From positions 62,001 through 126,000 of the forward strand of contig CAJTIM010000004.1 of the NCBI GenBank assembly GCA_910576325.1: a stretch of DNA of 64,000 nucleotides, given 5' to 3'. The position numbers and the translations under genes are program-made. The notes under the pieces were generated by a model, which searched no databases, was not told the origin of the DNA, and saw nothing but the letters and a program-made list of their open reading frames with translations. Numbering within the stretch: position 1 is the first letter of the stretch; every line of letters begins with the position of its first letter. Shown one piece after another: positions 7,907 through 16,742 of this stretch. Source of the DNA: Clostridia bacterium (GTDB lineage: Bacteria; Bacillota; Clostridia; Lachnospirales; Lachnospiraceae).

Positions 7907-9493
7907 GTGGAACTAATCTATCGGATAACAAATGAGCTTTGGAAGCGTCTTTTGGCATGGATGAAGGCGGAGAAAAACCAGGAGCGCTTTCTTCTGGCGT
8001 GCTTGGGCATCAGTCTGCTGCCGATTCTCGTTCTGAGCTTTTTTAATCATCCCGTTATGGATGACTTTAATTATGGGATTTTGACCCACCGGGCATTTGT
8101 GGAGAACAAGGGATTGGGCTGTGTAATACCTGTTTTGCAGGCTGCTGTTCAGCGGGCGGTCAATCTCTGGAATGAGTGGCAGGGAACCTTTATGTTCAGC
8201 ATTATAGGAGCCTTAAGGCCCTCAATTTTTTCCGAGAAGCTGACCTTTACCCATACCTTTATTCTGCTGGGGCTTCTGTGCGGCGGCGTTATATATTTCT
8301 GCAGGATACTGCTCCACCGGATACTGGGACTGTCCCGGCATGTGGCGGTCAGTGTGTCCGCTGTGCTTTTGATGCTCTGTATTCAGTATGTGCCCGTGGG
8401 GCTGGAGGCTTTTTATTGGTGGATAGGAAGCGTCGGCTATACGGGAATGTTCGGTGTTATGCTGGTATTGTTTGCCAAGCTGTTTTTATGTAAATACGAG
8501 AAGCGGATTCCGGTTAAGCGCATGGCTGCTATGATGGCTATGGCCTTTTTGCTGTCGGGGAATATGTTCCCCATTATGCTTCTGACGGCTGTGGTGATGT
8601 TTCTCAACCTCCTGGATATTTTAATCGGAAAGCAGTATGACAAGGTGATGAAGCTGCGTATGACGGCTTTAAGCATCGTGTATTATGCAGGATTTATTCT
8701 CAATCTGGCGGCTCCGGGAAACGGGCGGAGGCAGTCAAATTTTGAGCCGCGTACGCCCCTCCAGGCTATTTACAAATCCTATTCCTATTCTCTGGAATAT
8801 CTGTCCGAGTGCACCAATGCGGTGATTGTGCTGGCGATGATGGGCTTGTTTCTTTATATGCTGTACAAGCTTAAGGATACAGCGTTTTCCTTCCGGCTTC
8901 CTCTGCTGTTTACTCTGATAAGCTACAGCATGGTGGTGGTGATGTGGGTGCCGGGTATGTATGCGGTGCGTTTTATCTCCGGAGGGCGTTATTACAATAT
9001 CCTGTATTATGGAGTGATTTTGTTTTATGGGGCCAATGCCGTTTACTATGCGGGCTGGTTCCGCCGTCAGTATGAGCGGTGTGAGGAGCAGGTGCGGGGA
9101 TTGCTTCAAAAGGCGGCGCCGCTTCTTATGGGAACGGCAGGGCTTCTCTGCGTGATCCTTGGCTTTGCGAAAATCAATATGGTGCGGGATGTGGAGGAGA
9201 TTCTCTCGGCCAAAGCACTGAAATCGCTGGTGTACGGAGAAGCGCAGGTGTATCATCAGGAGATTAAGAAGCGGGAAGCTATGTATAATGATCCGAATAT
9301 CAGAGAAGTGGAGGTAGAAGAGGTTACTTACCGTCCGGAGCTTTTGTACTTCGGAACTCTGACCCCGGATCCGGATGAGAGCCGGAATCAGGCTATGTGT
9401 GCATATTACGACAAGGACTATATGGTGAAAATCGTTCCGGAGGAGGAAACGGGCGGCGAAGCCGGTGAAGAAGCGGAACAGGAGCAGCAATGA
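7907..9493 (+). CDS. Polytopic membrane protein, DUF6056-like
   Basis: A 528-residue protein with about 10-12 hydrophobic segments, an early extracytoplasmic-type loop holding the acidic motif NHPVMDDFNYG, and a soluble acidic C-terminal tail of about 80 residues ending in a Glu-rich stretch. The layout (conserved acidic pair after the first membrane helix, later WNEW and polar loops) resembles DUF6056 proteins, which look like GT-C glycosyltransferases but are not characterised. GTG 7907 is chosen because AAGGTGG at 7893-7899 is seven bases upstream; a TTG six bases earlier is too close. It lies between two GT2 genes. Transfer of a polyprenyl-phosphate-linked sugar on the outer face of the membrane is inference. 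Confidence 0.7.
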   Translation: MELIYRITNELWKRLLAWMKAEKNQERFLLACLGISLLPILVLSFFNHPVMDDFNYGILTHRAFVENKGLGCVIPVLQAAVQRAVNLWNEWQGTFMFSIIGALRPSIFSEKLTFTHTFILLGLLCGGVIYFCRILLHRILGLSRHVAVSVSAVLLMLCIQYVPVGLEAFYWWIGSVGYTGMFGVMLVLFAKLFLCKYEKRIPVKRMAAMMAMAFLLSGNMFPIMLLTAVVMFLNLLDILIGKQYDKVMKLRMTALSIVYYAGFILNLAAPGNGRRQSNFEPRTPLQAIYKSYSYSLEYLSECTNAVIVLAMMGLFLYMLYKLKDTAFSFRLPLLFTLISYSMVVVMWVPGMYAVRFISGGRYYNILYYGVILFYGANAVYYAGWFRRQYERCEEQVRGLLQKAAPLLMGTAGLLCVILGFAKINMVRDVEEILSAKALKSLVYGEAQVYHQEIKKREAMYNDPNIREVEVEEVTYRPELLYFGTLTPDPDESRNQAMCAYYDKDYMVKIVPEEETGGEAGEEAEQEQQ

Positions 9494-9525
9494 TAAGAGG
9501 ATTGCGGAACCGAAATATAAGGAGA
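9491..9525 (+). repeat. Dispersed pre-RBS repeat, short copy B
   Basis: GAGGATTGCGGAACCG followed by AAATATAAGGAG matches the 3' core of the dispersed repeat (compare the copy at 41134-41159) and supplies the ribosome binding site of the GT2 gene at 9532. Confidence 0.5.
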
Positions 9526-9531
9526 AGGTGA

Positions 9532-10233
9532 ATGAAGTGTCTGGTGATTGTCCCGGCGTATAACGAAGAAGAGAATATTGTGCGGGTCATTGAGAATTTA
9601 AAGGAGAATTATCCGGCCTATGATTATGTGGTGATCAATGACGGTTCCTCCGACAATACGGCGGGGCTGTGCCGGAGGATGGGCTATGAGCTGATTGATC
9701 TGCCGGTGAATTTGGGGCTGGCGGGAGCCTTTCAGACAGGGCTTAAGTATGCCTACCGGCAGGGGTATGATTATGCCATACAGTTTGATGCCGATGGGCA
9801 GCACCGGCCAGAGTTTATCGACGCCATGCTGGACAAGATTCAGGAGGGCTATGATATAGTCATCGGCTCCCGGTTTGTGACGGAGAAAAAGCCCTGTTCT
9901 CTGCGGATGTTGGGAAGCAATCTTATTTCCCTTGCCACCGGAATTACTACGGGAAGAAAAGTGAAGGACCCCACCTCAGGCATGCGGATGTTTAATAAGA
10001 GGATGATTGCCGAATTTGCCCTGAACTTAAATTACGGACCGGAGCCGGATACCATTTCTTATCTTTTAAAACAGGGAGCGACGATTGCGGAGGTGCAGGT
10101 GGAGATGGACGAGCGGGTTGCGGGTGAAAGCTATCTGAATCTTTCCAGTTCCGTAATGTATATGCTGCGGATGCTGCTGTCCATTCTGTTTATTCAGAAC
10201 TTTCGGAAGCGCAGGGAGGTGAGGGCCAAATGA
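9532..10233 (+). CDS. GT2 polyprenyl-phosphate sugar synthase, DPM1-like
   Basis: A 233-residue soluble GT2 resembling dolichyl-phosphate mannose synthase (DPM1-like), which loads a sugar from a nucleotide donor onto a lipid phosphate at the inner membrane face. IVPAYNEEENI, VINDGSSDNT and the DxD signature QFDADGQH are all intact, as is the family's DPTSGMRMF segment. It has no C-terminal membrane helices, unlike the GtrB-type genes at 11595, 38093 and 39038. The stop overlaps the start of a DUF2304 membrane gene by 4 bases; that pairing is common and suggests the small protein gives membrane attachment. AAGGAG precedes the ATG. Confidence 0.88.
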   Translation: MKCLVIVPAYNEEENIVRVIENLKENYPAYDYVVINDGSSDNTAGLCRRMGYELIDLPVNLGLAGAFQTGLKYAYRQGYDYAIQFDADGQHRPEFIDAMLDKIQEGYDIVIGSRFVTEKKPCSLRMLGSNLISLATGITTGRKVKDPTSGMRMFNKRMIAEFALNLNYGPEPDTISYLLKQGATIAEVQVEMDERVAGESYLNLSSSVMYMLRMLLSILFIQNFRKRREVRAK

Positions 10234-10622
10234 CGCCGGTATTTCGGATTTTACTGATTGTGGTGTCTTTACTGACTACCTATTATATTTTGAAGCGGAT
10301 TCGCCAGTCAAAGCTGCAGATTGAGTATGCGATTTTCTGGATCCTTTTTTCCGGGGTGCTCATTGTATTCAGCCTGTTTCCCTGGCTGGTATCTCTGTTT
10401 ACCCGCATCATCGGGATGCAGCTTCCGGTAAATTTTATTTTTCTGCTGTTTATTTTCGTACTTATGGTTAAAATGTTTTTTATGACCATTGAATTGTCAA
10501 CATTGGAAAATAAGGTGAAGGATCTCACCCAGGAACTGGCTCTGGAGGAAAAGGAGAGGCGGGACGAGCAGAAAAAGCTTTTGGAGGAGACAGACGCAAA
10601 GAAGGATACAAAAGCTGAATAG
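10230..10622 (+). CDS. DUF2304 membrane protein
   Basis: A 130-residue protein with three hydrophobic segments (residues about 3-18, 30-52 and 62-88) and a charged C-terminal coiled-coil-like tail rich in Glu and Lys. Size and layout fit DUF2304, typically encoded directly after DPM1-like GT2 genes. The ATGA overlap with the GT2 indicates translational coupling. A role as membrane anchor or partner of the GT2, or as a GtrA-like translocator of the lipid-linked sugar, is a family-context inference and not demonstrated here. Confidence 0.8.
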   Translation: MTPVFRILLIVVSLLTTYYILKRIRQSKLQIEYAIFWILFSGVLIVFSLFPWLVSLFTRIIGMQLPVNFIFLLFIFVLMVKMFFMTIELSTLENKVKDLTQELALEEKERRDEQKKLLEETDAKKDTKAE

Positions 10623-10668
10623 ATGGAACGTATTTAACGGAATGAAGAAGGAAGAAAAGGAGATAGCC

Positions 10669-11532
10669 ATGAAAAAAATTATGATTACGGGCTGCAACGG
10701 ACAGCTGGGACGGGCGGTAAATCAGCAGTATGCGGGAAGTACGGAATACGAGCTTGTCAATACGGATGTGGGGGAATTGGACATTACAAGGGTGGACGAG
10801 GTACTGGCCTTTGCCCGGGAGGTAAAGCCCTGTGCCATTATCAACTGCGCGGCCTACACCAATGTGGATAAGTGCGAGACGGAGGTGGATCTGGCCTGGA
10901 AAATCAATGCCATCGGTGCCAGAAATCTTGCCATTGCCGCAACGGATGTGAAAGCAAAGCTGATGCATATTTCCACGGACTATGTATTTCCGGGGGATGT
11001 GTGCGAGAAACCGCTGACTGAATTTGACACGCCGGCGCCCAAGAGCATGTACGGTGCCACCAAGCTGGCGGGAGAGCAGTTTGTACGGGATTTTTCAGAT
11101 CACTTTTTTATCATTCGTACCGCCTGGCTGTACGGGGACGGACACAATTTTGCAAAGACCATGTTAAAGCTGTCCGAAACCAACGATACGATTGGCGTTG
11201 TAATGGATCAGGTGGGAACGCCCACCAGTGCTGCGGAGCTTGCGAAGGCCGTAAAATATCTGCTTCCCACCGATAATTACGGACTGTTTCACGGGACATG
11301 CGAGGGAGATACCAACTGGGCGGAGTTTGCCAAGACGGTTCTTAAGCTGGCAGGAAAGAAAACGGAGATCGAGCCGATCACTACGGAGGAATATAAACGC
11401 CGCTTTCCGGCTTCCGCGGATCGGCCGGCCTACTCCATTTTAGAAAATTATATGCTGAAGCTGACAACGGACTTTACCTTTGCCGGCTGGCAGGATGCGA
11501 TTGAGGTGTATATGAAGGAGCTGGGACTGTAA
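10669..11532 (+). CDS. rfbD: dTDP-4-dehydrorhamnose reductase
   Basis: A 287-residue short-chain dehydrogenase that reduces dTDP-4-dehydro-L-rhamnose to dTDP-L-rhamnose, the last step of rhamnose donor synthesis. The N-terminal Rossmann motif GCNGQLG, the catalytic YGATK motif near residue 128, and ADRPAYSIL near the C-terminus are diagnostic of RfbD. ATG 10669 is preferred over ATG 10642 because AAGGAG lies seven bases before it and the family starts with the beta strand MKKIMITG. RmlA, RmlB and RmlC are not in the window and must lie elsewhere, since they are needed both here and for the 3-amino sugar made by the genes at 36548-38096. Confidence 0.93.
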   Translation: MKKIMITGCNGQLGRAVNQQYAGSTEYELVNTDVGELDITRVDEVLAFAREVKPCAIINCAAYTNVDKCETEVDLAWKINAIGARNLAIAATDVKAKLMHISTDYVFPGDVCEKPLTEFDTPAPKSMYGATKLAGEQFVRDFSDHFFIIRTAWLYGDGHNFAKTMLKLSETNDTIGVVMDQVGTPTSAAELAKAVKYLLPTDNYGLFHGTCEGDTNWAEFAKTVLKLAGKKTEIEPITTEEYKRRFPASADRPAYSILENYMLKLTTDFTFAGWQDAIEVYMKELGL

Positions 11533-11585
11533 CGGTTCTTTCATATGAGTGTACAGGAACAGTTATTACGTAACTGGAATAGGAG
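11533..11585 (+). repeat. Dispersed pre-RBS repeat, copy C
   Basis: The spacer between rfbD and the next GT2 gene contains TTTCATATGAGTGTACAGG and then TTATTACGTAACTGGAATAG, aligning to the 3' half of the long copies before 5902 and 54185. It provides the AGGAG ribosome binding site. Confidence 0.55.
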
Positions 11586-11594
11586 AAATACCTG

Positions 11595-12560
11595 ATGACA
11601 GGAAATGATATTTTGTATTTGGTGATACCCTGCTACAATGAGGAGGCAGTTCTTCCGGAGACGGCGAAACGGCTTCTGGAAAAGATGAATTCCATGCTTG
11701 AGCGGAACATGATTGCAAAGGAGAGCAGGATCATGTTTGTAAACGACGGCTCAAAGGATAGGACCTGGGAGCTTATCGAAGAGCTGCATGCCTCCAATCC
11801 CATTTATTCCGGCGTGAAGCTTTCCCGAAACAAGGGCCACCAGAACGCCCTGCTGGCAGGACTGATGACTGCGAAGGAGAAGGCGGATATGACCATTTCC
11901 CTGGATGCGGATCTGCAGGACGATATTGATGTGATTGATCAGATGGTGGAGAAGTACTATGCGGGAAACGACGTGGTGTACGGGGTGCGCAGCGCCCGGA
12001 AGACAGATACTTTTTTCAAAAAGTTCACGGCCCAGGGATTTTATAAAATCATGCAGGCTATGGGAGTGGACATTGTCTACAATCATGCGGATTACCGGCT
12101 GATGAGCAGGAGAGCTCTGGAAGGATTGGCGGAATTCAAGGAGGTTAATCTGTTTCTTAGAGGAATTGTTCCGTTGATAGGATACAAGTCGGATATCGTG
12201 ACTTATGAACGCCATGAGCGATTTGCGGGGGAGTCCAAATATCCCCTGAAAAAGATGCTTGCCTTTGCTACGGACGGGATTACTTCTTTTAGCATTAAGC
12301 CGATTCGCATGATTACGGTCTGCGGGTTTTTGATTTTTGCCGTGAGTATTTTGATGCTGATTTATTCTCTTGTGGTGCATTTCACCGGGCGGACCATTCA
12401 TGGATGGACCAGTATGATTGTATCCATCTGGGCCATCGGAGGACTGCAGCTCCTGGCTATCGGCGTCGTGGGAGAATATATAGGAAAGATTTACCTGGAG
12501 ACGAAAGAACGGCCCAAGTTTATTATTGAAAAGGTGTTGGATCGGACGGAACCGGAATAA
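11595..12560 (+). CDS. GtrB/ArnC-like GT2 with two C-terminal membrane helices
   Basis: A 321-residue GT2 of the GtrB/ArnC type that transfers a sugar from a nucleotide donor to undecaprenyl phosphate. It has VIPCYNEEAVL, VNDGSKDRT, the DxD region SLDADLQDD, and NHADYRLMSRR. Two transmembrane helices follow at about residues 235-260 and 270-292, then the typical GEYIGKIYLETKERPKF end. RBS GGAG is at 11582-11585. The next gene, a polytopic GT-C candidate, starts 8 bases downstream, forming a lipid-sugar synthase plus membrane transferase pair like the gtr glucosylation modules. The sugar is unknown. Confidence 0.9.
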   Translation: MTGNDILYLVIPCYNEEAVLPETAKRLLEKMNSMLERNMIAKESRIMFVNDGSKDRTWELIEELHASNPIYSGVKLSRNKGHQNALLAGLMTAKEKADMTISLDADLQDDIDVIDQMVEKYYAGNDVVYGVRSARKTDTFFKKFTAQGFYKIMQAMGVDIVYNHADYRLMSRRALEGLAEFKEVNLFLRGIVPLIGYKSDIVTYERHERFAGESKYPLKKMLAFATDGITSFSIKPIRMITVCGFLIFAVSILMLIYSLVVHFTGRTIHGWTSMIVSIWAIGGLQLLAIGVVGEYIGKIYLETKERPKFIIEKVLDRTEPE

Positions 12561-12568
12561 GGAGATTT

Positions 12569-13813
12569 ATGAAAAGAATTTTGGAAAAATATCAGTTAGA
12601 TTGGGCGGATGTCTCGTATCTGCTTGTTATGACTGTGATTGGTATTGCCATCCGGGGAATTCTGAGGGTGGTGACAACCGTAGACTGGGAGATGTACTGG
12701 GATCCCTGGATTTCGGACTTAAGGGAAATGGGCTTTTCCTATCTGGCCACAGACCGCTATGATTATGCTCCCTCCTTTGTATATATTTTGTGGGTTATCA
12801 GCAAGCTTCCCGTCAACCCGATGACGGCTTATAAGTCCATACATATTGTCTTGGATTTTGCGGCGGCAGCAGTTATGGGGAAGCTGGTTATGGAGACGAC
12901 CAAAAGCAGAATAAAGAGTTTTAGCACTTACGGCCTGATGCTGATTGTGCCTACTATTTGGGCGGACAGCGCCCTTTGGGCCCAGTGTGATATTATTTTT
13001 ATGCTGTTTATTCTTCTGTGCTTTTATTACCTGTTTCGGGAAATGCCGAACCGGGCGATGTTTTTTTACGGACTGGCCTTTGCCTTTAAGCTTCAGTCAT
13101 TGTTTATTTTCCCGTTCCTGGTGATTCTGTGGGTAAATAAAAAGATTAAGATTCAGCATTTCTTATGGATTCCGGGCCTTTATTTCCTGAGTATTATTCC
13201 GGCCTGGATTGCCGGGAGACCTCTGATTGAGCTGATTAATATTTATATGGCCCAGGGAGCGCAGGATGTGTGGTCCCTGTCTATTAAGTGGGCCAATATC
13301 TATCAGATTATCGGAAATCAGTATTTCCTTCTGGAATATGCGGAGGCGGGAACATGGCTGATTCTGGGGATTCTGATGTGTGTGATGTTTGTTATGGCAC
13401 AGAAGCGTTATCGTATTACCAATGAATTCATTGTACAGATAGCGCTGTTTTTTGCCATTCTTACCCCTTATTTTCTGCCCCATATGCATGAACGGTACGG
13501 ATGTCTGGCAGATGTTTTGGCCATTCTCTATGCCATGATGAACTGGAAGCGGTTCTATATTCCTCTGGTGCAGATTCTGATGTCCTTTACCTGCTATATG
13601 GCTTATTTAAGCCACCTGGGTGATCAGGAGCCGACGATCTACTATGGGGTCTGGGCACTGGCGGAGCTGGCTTTATTGGTGATTGTGGGACTGGATATGT
13701 GGCGCTATATGAGAAGCCAGGAAAATCAGCTTCCGGTGCGGGAGGCAGTCACGGAAAATGCGGTTTCCCGGACCGGGGATGTCAGGAAGGAGGGGAAGCG
13801 GCGGAATGGATGA
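12569..13813 (+). CDS. Polytopic GT-C-type glycosyltransferase
   Basis: A 414-residue protein with about 10 membrane segments. The loop after the first helix carries several acidic and aromatic residues (VDWEMYWDPWISDLREMGF), the place where GT-C enzymes using polyprenyl-phosphate sugars hold the catalytic aspartate. SALWAQCDIIF and ILTPYFLPHMHERYG are further motifs of this mannosyltransferase-like group. It sits 8 bases after a GtrB-like GT2 that would make its donor. The C-terminus is a charged cytosolic tail. An extracytoplasmic side-chain glycosylation role is inferred from family and context. Confidence 0.75.
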   Translation: MKRILEKYQLDWADVSYLLVMTVIGIAIRGILRVVTTVDWEMYWDPWISDLREMGFSYLATDRYDYAPSFVYILWVISKLPVNPMTAYKSIHIVLDFAAAAVMGKLVMETTKSRIKSFSTYGLMLIVPTIWADSALWAQCDIIFMLFILLCFYYLFREMPNRAMFFYGLAFAFKLQSLFIFPFLVILWVNKKIKIQHFLWIPGLYFLSIIPAWIAGRPLIELINIYMAQGAQDVWSLSIKWANIYQIIGNQYFLLEYAEAGTWLILGILMCVMFVMAQKRYRITNEFIVQIALFFAILTPYFLPHMHERYGCLADVLAILYAMMNWKRFYIPLVQILMSFTCYMAYLSHLGDQEPTIYYGVWALAELALLVIVGLDMWRYMRSQENQLPVREAVTENAVSRTGDVRKEGKRRNG

Positions 13814-14693
13814 GCTTTTAAGAAATTTGATTATAAAAAAATGGAAAATCGGAAAGGCGCAGTTTACCTTTTTGGATATGCTTCTGGCAATCTGTATAAC
13901 GGGAACAGGTCTTATGCTCCGGCTGTCTGTGATGGGGTATACAGTAACAGACAACCAGAAAATCGGAGCCATGCTGATTGATTTTATTCTGGCCTTTTTC
14001 TGCGGAGGGCTTGTTTACGATTATACCGGACATCGGAATAAGGCGTTTTTGACGTATTCCATTCTTGTGATTTATCCCACCATGATAGCAAACAGCGCTC
14101 TGTGGGGGCGCAACAGTGTGTACAGTGTGTTCTTCTTTTTCGTGGGCCTATACTATTTTGTTAAACACATTGGAACAAGAGGAAAATGGTGGGGGCTGCT
14201 TGCAATTGCTGCGGGCGCAGCCAGGGCAGGAATACAGTTTCGATTGAGCGACAAGAGGCTTACTCTGGGATGGCCCAATTTTTATGAGATCATTGGAAAA
14301 GAAGCATTTGTGGAGCTGTTCAATCAGGTATCGGTGCTGTGCCTCTTAGGGCTTCTTCTTACAATGGCTTATGTATTTATTAAGCAGCAGGTAGAGATTA
14401 CAAAGGATTTGGCCTTGCGGCTGTTTCTGTTTCTGGCGCTTCTCATTCCCTACCTGGCTCCGTCCATGCCGGCCTGGGCTGGGCTGACGGCGGATATCGC
14501 GGCTCTTGTATATTGTATGCGTTGGCCGGAGAAGTTCTATGTGCCGATGCTGCATCTGATTGTATCCTACAGCGCTTATGCTTACGTAATCAATGGTGAG
14601 ACGAAGCTTCCGATGGTGCTGTACTCGGTGATTCTTCTGCTGCTGATGATGGATACGGGGGCCGGAATTTATCGGGAAATCGCGGAGAACTGA
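13806..14693 (+). CDS. Truncated paralogue of the upstream GT-C protein
   Basis: A 295-residue polytopic protein clearly related to its upstream neighbour: IYPTMIANSALWGRNSVY parallels IVPTIWADSALWAQCDII, and LGWPNFYEIIGKEAF parallels KWANIYQIIGNQYF. Two stretches are missing. The roughly 50-residue first loop that carries the acidic catalytic candidates in the neighbour is replaced by GYTVTDNQKIG, and about 50 residues in the middle are absent. The ATG at 13806 overlaps the neighbour's stop by 8 bases and is preceded by AGGAGGGG; an upstream in-frame ATG at 13758 would lie inside the neighbour. The reading frame is intact, so this may be a non-catalytic partner or a decaying duplicate. Confidence 0.7.
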   Translation: MDELLRNLIIKKWKIGKAQFTFLDMLLAICITGTGLMLRLSVMGYTVTDNQKIGAMLIDFILAFFCGGLVYDYTGHRNKAFLTYSILVIYPTMIANSALWGRNSVYSVFFFFVGLYYFVKHIGTRGKWWGLLAIAAGAARAGIQFRLSDKRLTLGWPNFYEIIGKEAFVELFNQVSVLCLLGLLLTMAYVFIKQQVEITKDLALRLFLFLALLIPYLAPSMPAWAGLTADIAALVYCMRWPEKFYVPMLHLIVSYSAYAYVINGETKLPMVLYSVILLLLMMDTGAGIYREIAEN

Positions 14694-14816
14694 GAGGCGG
14701 CATTTTGCAAAATGTTTACCGCCATGAGAAAGCCTTGATGATTTTTCATTTGTGTTAATAGAAAGATGTAAGACGGAAAGCCATAAGGCTGTTGATACTT
14801 ACGCCATAGCAGACAG

Positions 14817-14852
14817 AACAGTGCCGGAGGGAAGCTTTCGGCACTGTTTTAT
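14817..14852 (+). terminator. Intrinsic terminator closing the first polymer operon
   Basis: ACAGTGCCG at 14818-14826 pairs perfectly with CGGCACTGT at 14839-14847, followed by TTTTAT. It lies about 120 bases after the stop of the truncated GT-C gene. The rest of the 14694-15001 gap has no ORF of note. Confidence 0.8.
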
Positions 14853-14894
14853 AATTGAAAAGAAAACTTAATGAATTACTAAGAAATGGATTTA

Positions 14895-14923
14895 TTGTCA
14901 ATTATTTTTGTATGTGGTACAAT
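14895..14923 (+). promoter_or_regulatory. Promoter for the 15002 gene
   Basis: TTGTCA at 14895-14900, a 17-base spacer and TACAAT at 14918-14923 directly follow the terminator, giving a new transcription unit that probably includes the Sel1 and MBOAT genes. CATAAGGGATATTGG at 14961-14975 in the leader faintly resembles the dispersed repeat. Confidence 0.7.
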
Positions 14924-15001
14924 TGGAACGACAATATAAAACAGGTAAGATATTATCCTTCATAAGGGATATTGGATTTTTAAATTGGGGAGGGATATAA
15001 A

Positions 15002-16717
15002 TTGGAAAAGAAGAATAAGGGCTTTGGCGGCATCCCCTGGCCGTGGAATCTCATTCTTTCCATCGTATTCGTAGTGGGAGCCGGATTTTTTATCGGGTAT
15101 CTCTGGAGCTTCCTGATAGCGCTTGGAGTATCGGCCTGGCAGAAAAGCCGCAATCCCGGTATGCCAAACGGGGGATACTGTCTGGAGAAAACACGAAAGC
15201 AGCTATCCTCCCTTGGAATCGCCGTACTTGTGCTGATTCTGGGGGCCTGCTGTGTGCTGTATACGTGGATCGAGCTTCAGGAGGGCACGGATGGCTGGGA
15301 GAGCATGGATTATGCCAAGATGGTTGTAGGAGGTGTAGGAGGCCTGATTTTTTTCCTGGGCGGTATTTATACGGCGTACATAGCAATCAGGGATACCTTC
15401 TGGCCGGAGAAGAGCACCCTTGCCCAATCCATCCGCTCCCAGCTCCCCTATCCGGACGCAGCTCCGGGAGTGACGGAGCTTTTTGCAATGGTAGATAAGG
15501 ACATTGAAGAACATGGTCAGTGGTTTGACAAGGTTGCCGTGGGAAAGGAATGGATTCTGGGGGAGGTGGCAAGCTGTATTCCCCGCATCCGGGTATATTT
15601 CGGAAGAGACGAGATAAAGACCCGCAGAAACGGCGATCATGTGAACAGCTCCCGGATTATAGAGCTTCATATCCTGGACGACCGCAAGCAGCACCATATT
15701 ATTTCTCTGCGGAATCCCAGAGAGCTTGAGCCTCTCTTAAACTGTATCTCCTTACGCGCGCCGGATGCTATCAGAAGGCCCTACGGCGAATTTGGCAAAT
15801 GGCAGGGAAAGTCCGATATGGAGTGGGAGAATATGCTTCGGGAATTTCGGGTAAAGCAGGGGAACCGGGAAATGGCGGCCTTCCAATATGGAAGCCAAGA
15901 TGATAACATTCGGCAAAATGTAACGCTGACCCGTCCCGACGGAAGCGTAACCTCCCGCGTGACGGCGGAGCTGATACACCAATCCATGCTGGAGTGCCTT
16001 CAGGAAGGAGAGGGAACCTTTTCTCTGGCCCTTGGATGTCCCATCGAGCAGTACAATGTCCGATATGTAGAAATAGAATGTTTTGCGTCTTTCTACGAGG
16101 ATATGGAGGATGTGGAGAATCCGACGCCGGAGGATATGATGGATCTTGGTGAGGCGGAGCTGTTTTTGAAAACGACCTCCGTGGGCGAAGCCGGAAAGAA
16201 TCTCTATTCCGGCCATGTACTGGAGACAGACATCCGAACGGCGGAGGAGATTTTGAAGAAATGGGCCGGGGGTGTGATTCCTGATATGACAGATTGGGAG
16301 GCAACACCTCTGTGGGAGAAGAAGGAGCAGCAGGAGAAAAAAAGAGAAGTTCCGCCGCCTCATCTGGCCCTGCTGTCGCCCTCCGGTGTATTTCAGAGCC
16401 ATGACCGCTTTACCATAGAGGACGTGGAGGTTGCGGCAGACGGACTGGTGGACGGAAGCTATCAGATGGTAGAACTGGTTCTCACAGGCGGTTACCTGGT
16501 GATGCGGATAGACGGCGGCAATAAGATGGACGGCCGCTGCAGCGTAACGGTTACAAAGCCGGACGGAGCGAAGCTTCGCTTCTTTAAAAATCAATGCACA
16601 CACAGACAGGCGGCAGCCTGGCTTTTGGAATTTGCACAGGGAAGATTTGCGCCGAATTGGACGGAATGGAAGGATTGTACCAGACAGACGGAACGAAATA
16701 TGGCCCATAAAAAATAA
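15002..16717 (+). CDS. Unrecognised membrane protein with large soluble domain
   Basis: A 571-residue protein I do not recognise. The first 140 residues hold three to four hydrophobic segments (about 17-45, 68-90 and 103-125). The remaining 430 residues are soluble and mixed alpha/beta in character, with repeated short Arg/Glu-rich stretches and a Lys/Glu tract (EKKEQQEKKREVPPPH) around residue 440 dividing it into two parts. The start is a TTG at 15002 after GGGAGGG at 14988-14994, since no suitable ATG follows. It begins a transcription unit with its own promoter and is followed 25 bases later by a Sel1-repeat gene. No catalytic motif is evident. A scaffold or sensor role for surface assembly would be a guess. 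Confidence 0.8.
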   Translation: MEKKNKGFGGIPWPWNLILSIVFVVGAGFFIGYLWSFLIALGVSAWQKSRNPGMPNGGYCLEKTRKQLSSLGIAVLVLILGACCVLYTWIELQEGTDGWESMDYAKMVVGGVGGLIFFLGGIYTAYIAIRDTFWPEKSTLAQSIRSQLPYPDAAPGVTELFAMVDKDIEEHGQWFDKVAVGKEWILGEVASCIPRIRVYFGRDEIKTRRNGDHVNSSRIIELHILDDRKQHHIISLRNPRELEPLLNCISLRAPDAIRRPYGEFGKWQGKSDMEWENMLREFRVKQGNREMAAFQYGSQDDNIRQNVTLTRPDGSVTSRVTAELIHQSMLECLQEGEGTFSLALGCPIEQYNVRYVEIECFASFYEDMEDVENPTPEDMMDLGEAELFLKTTSVGEAGKNLYSGHVLETDIRTAEEILKKWAGGVIPDMTDWEATPLWEKKEQQEKKREVPPPHLALLSPSGVFQSHDRFTIEDVEVAADGLVDGSYQMVELVLTGGYLVMRIDGGNKMDGRCSVTVTKPDGAKLRFFKNQCTHRQAAAWLLEFAQGRFAPNWTEWKDCTRQTERNMAHKK

Positions 16718-16742
16718 TGTTAAATATAGGAGGAACTTTGAG

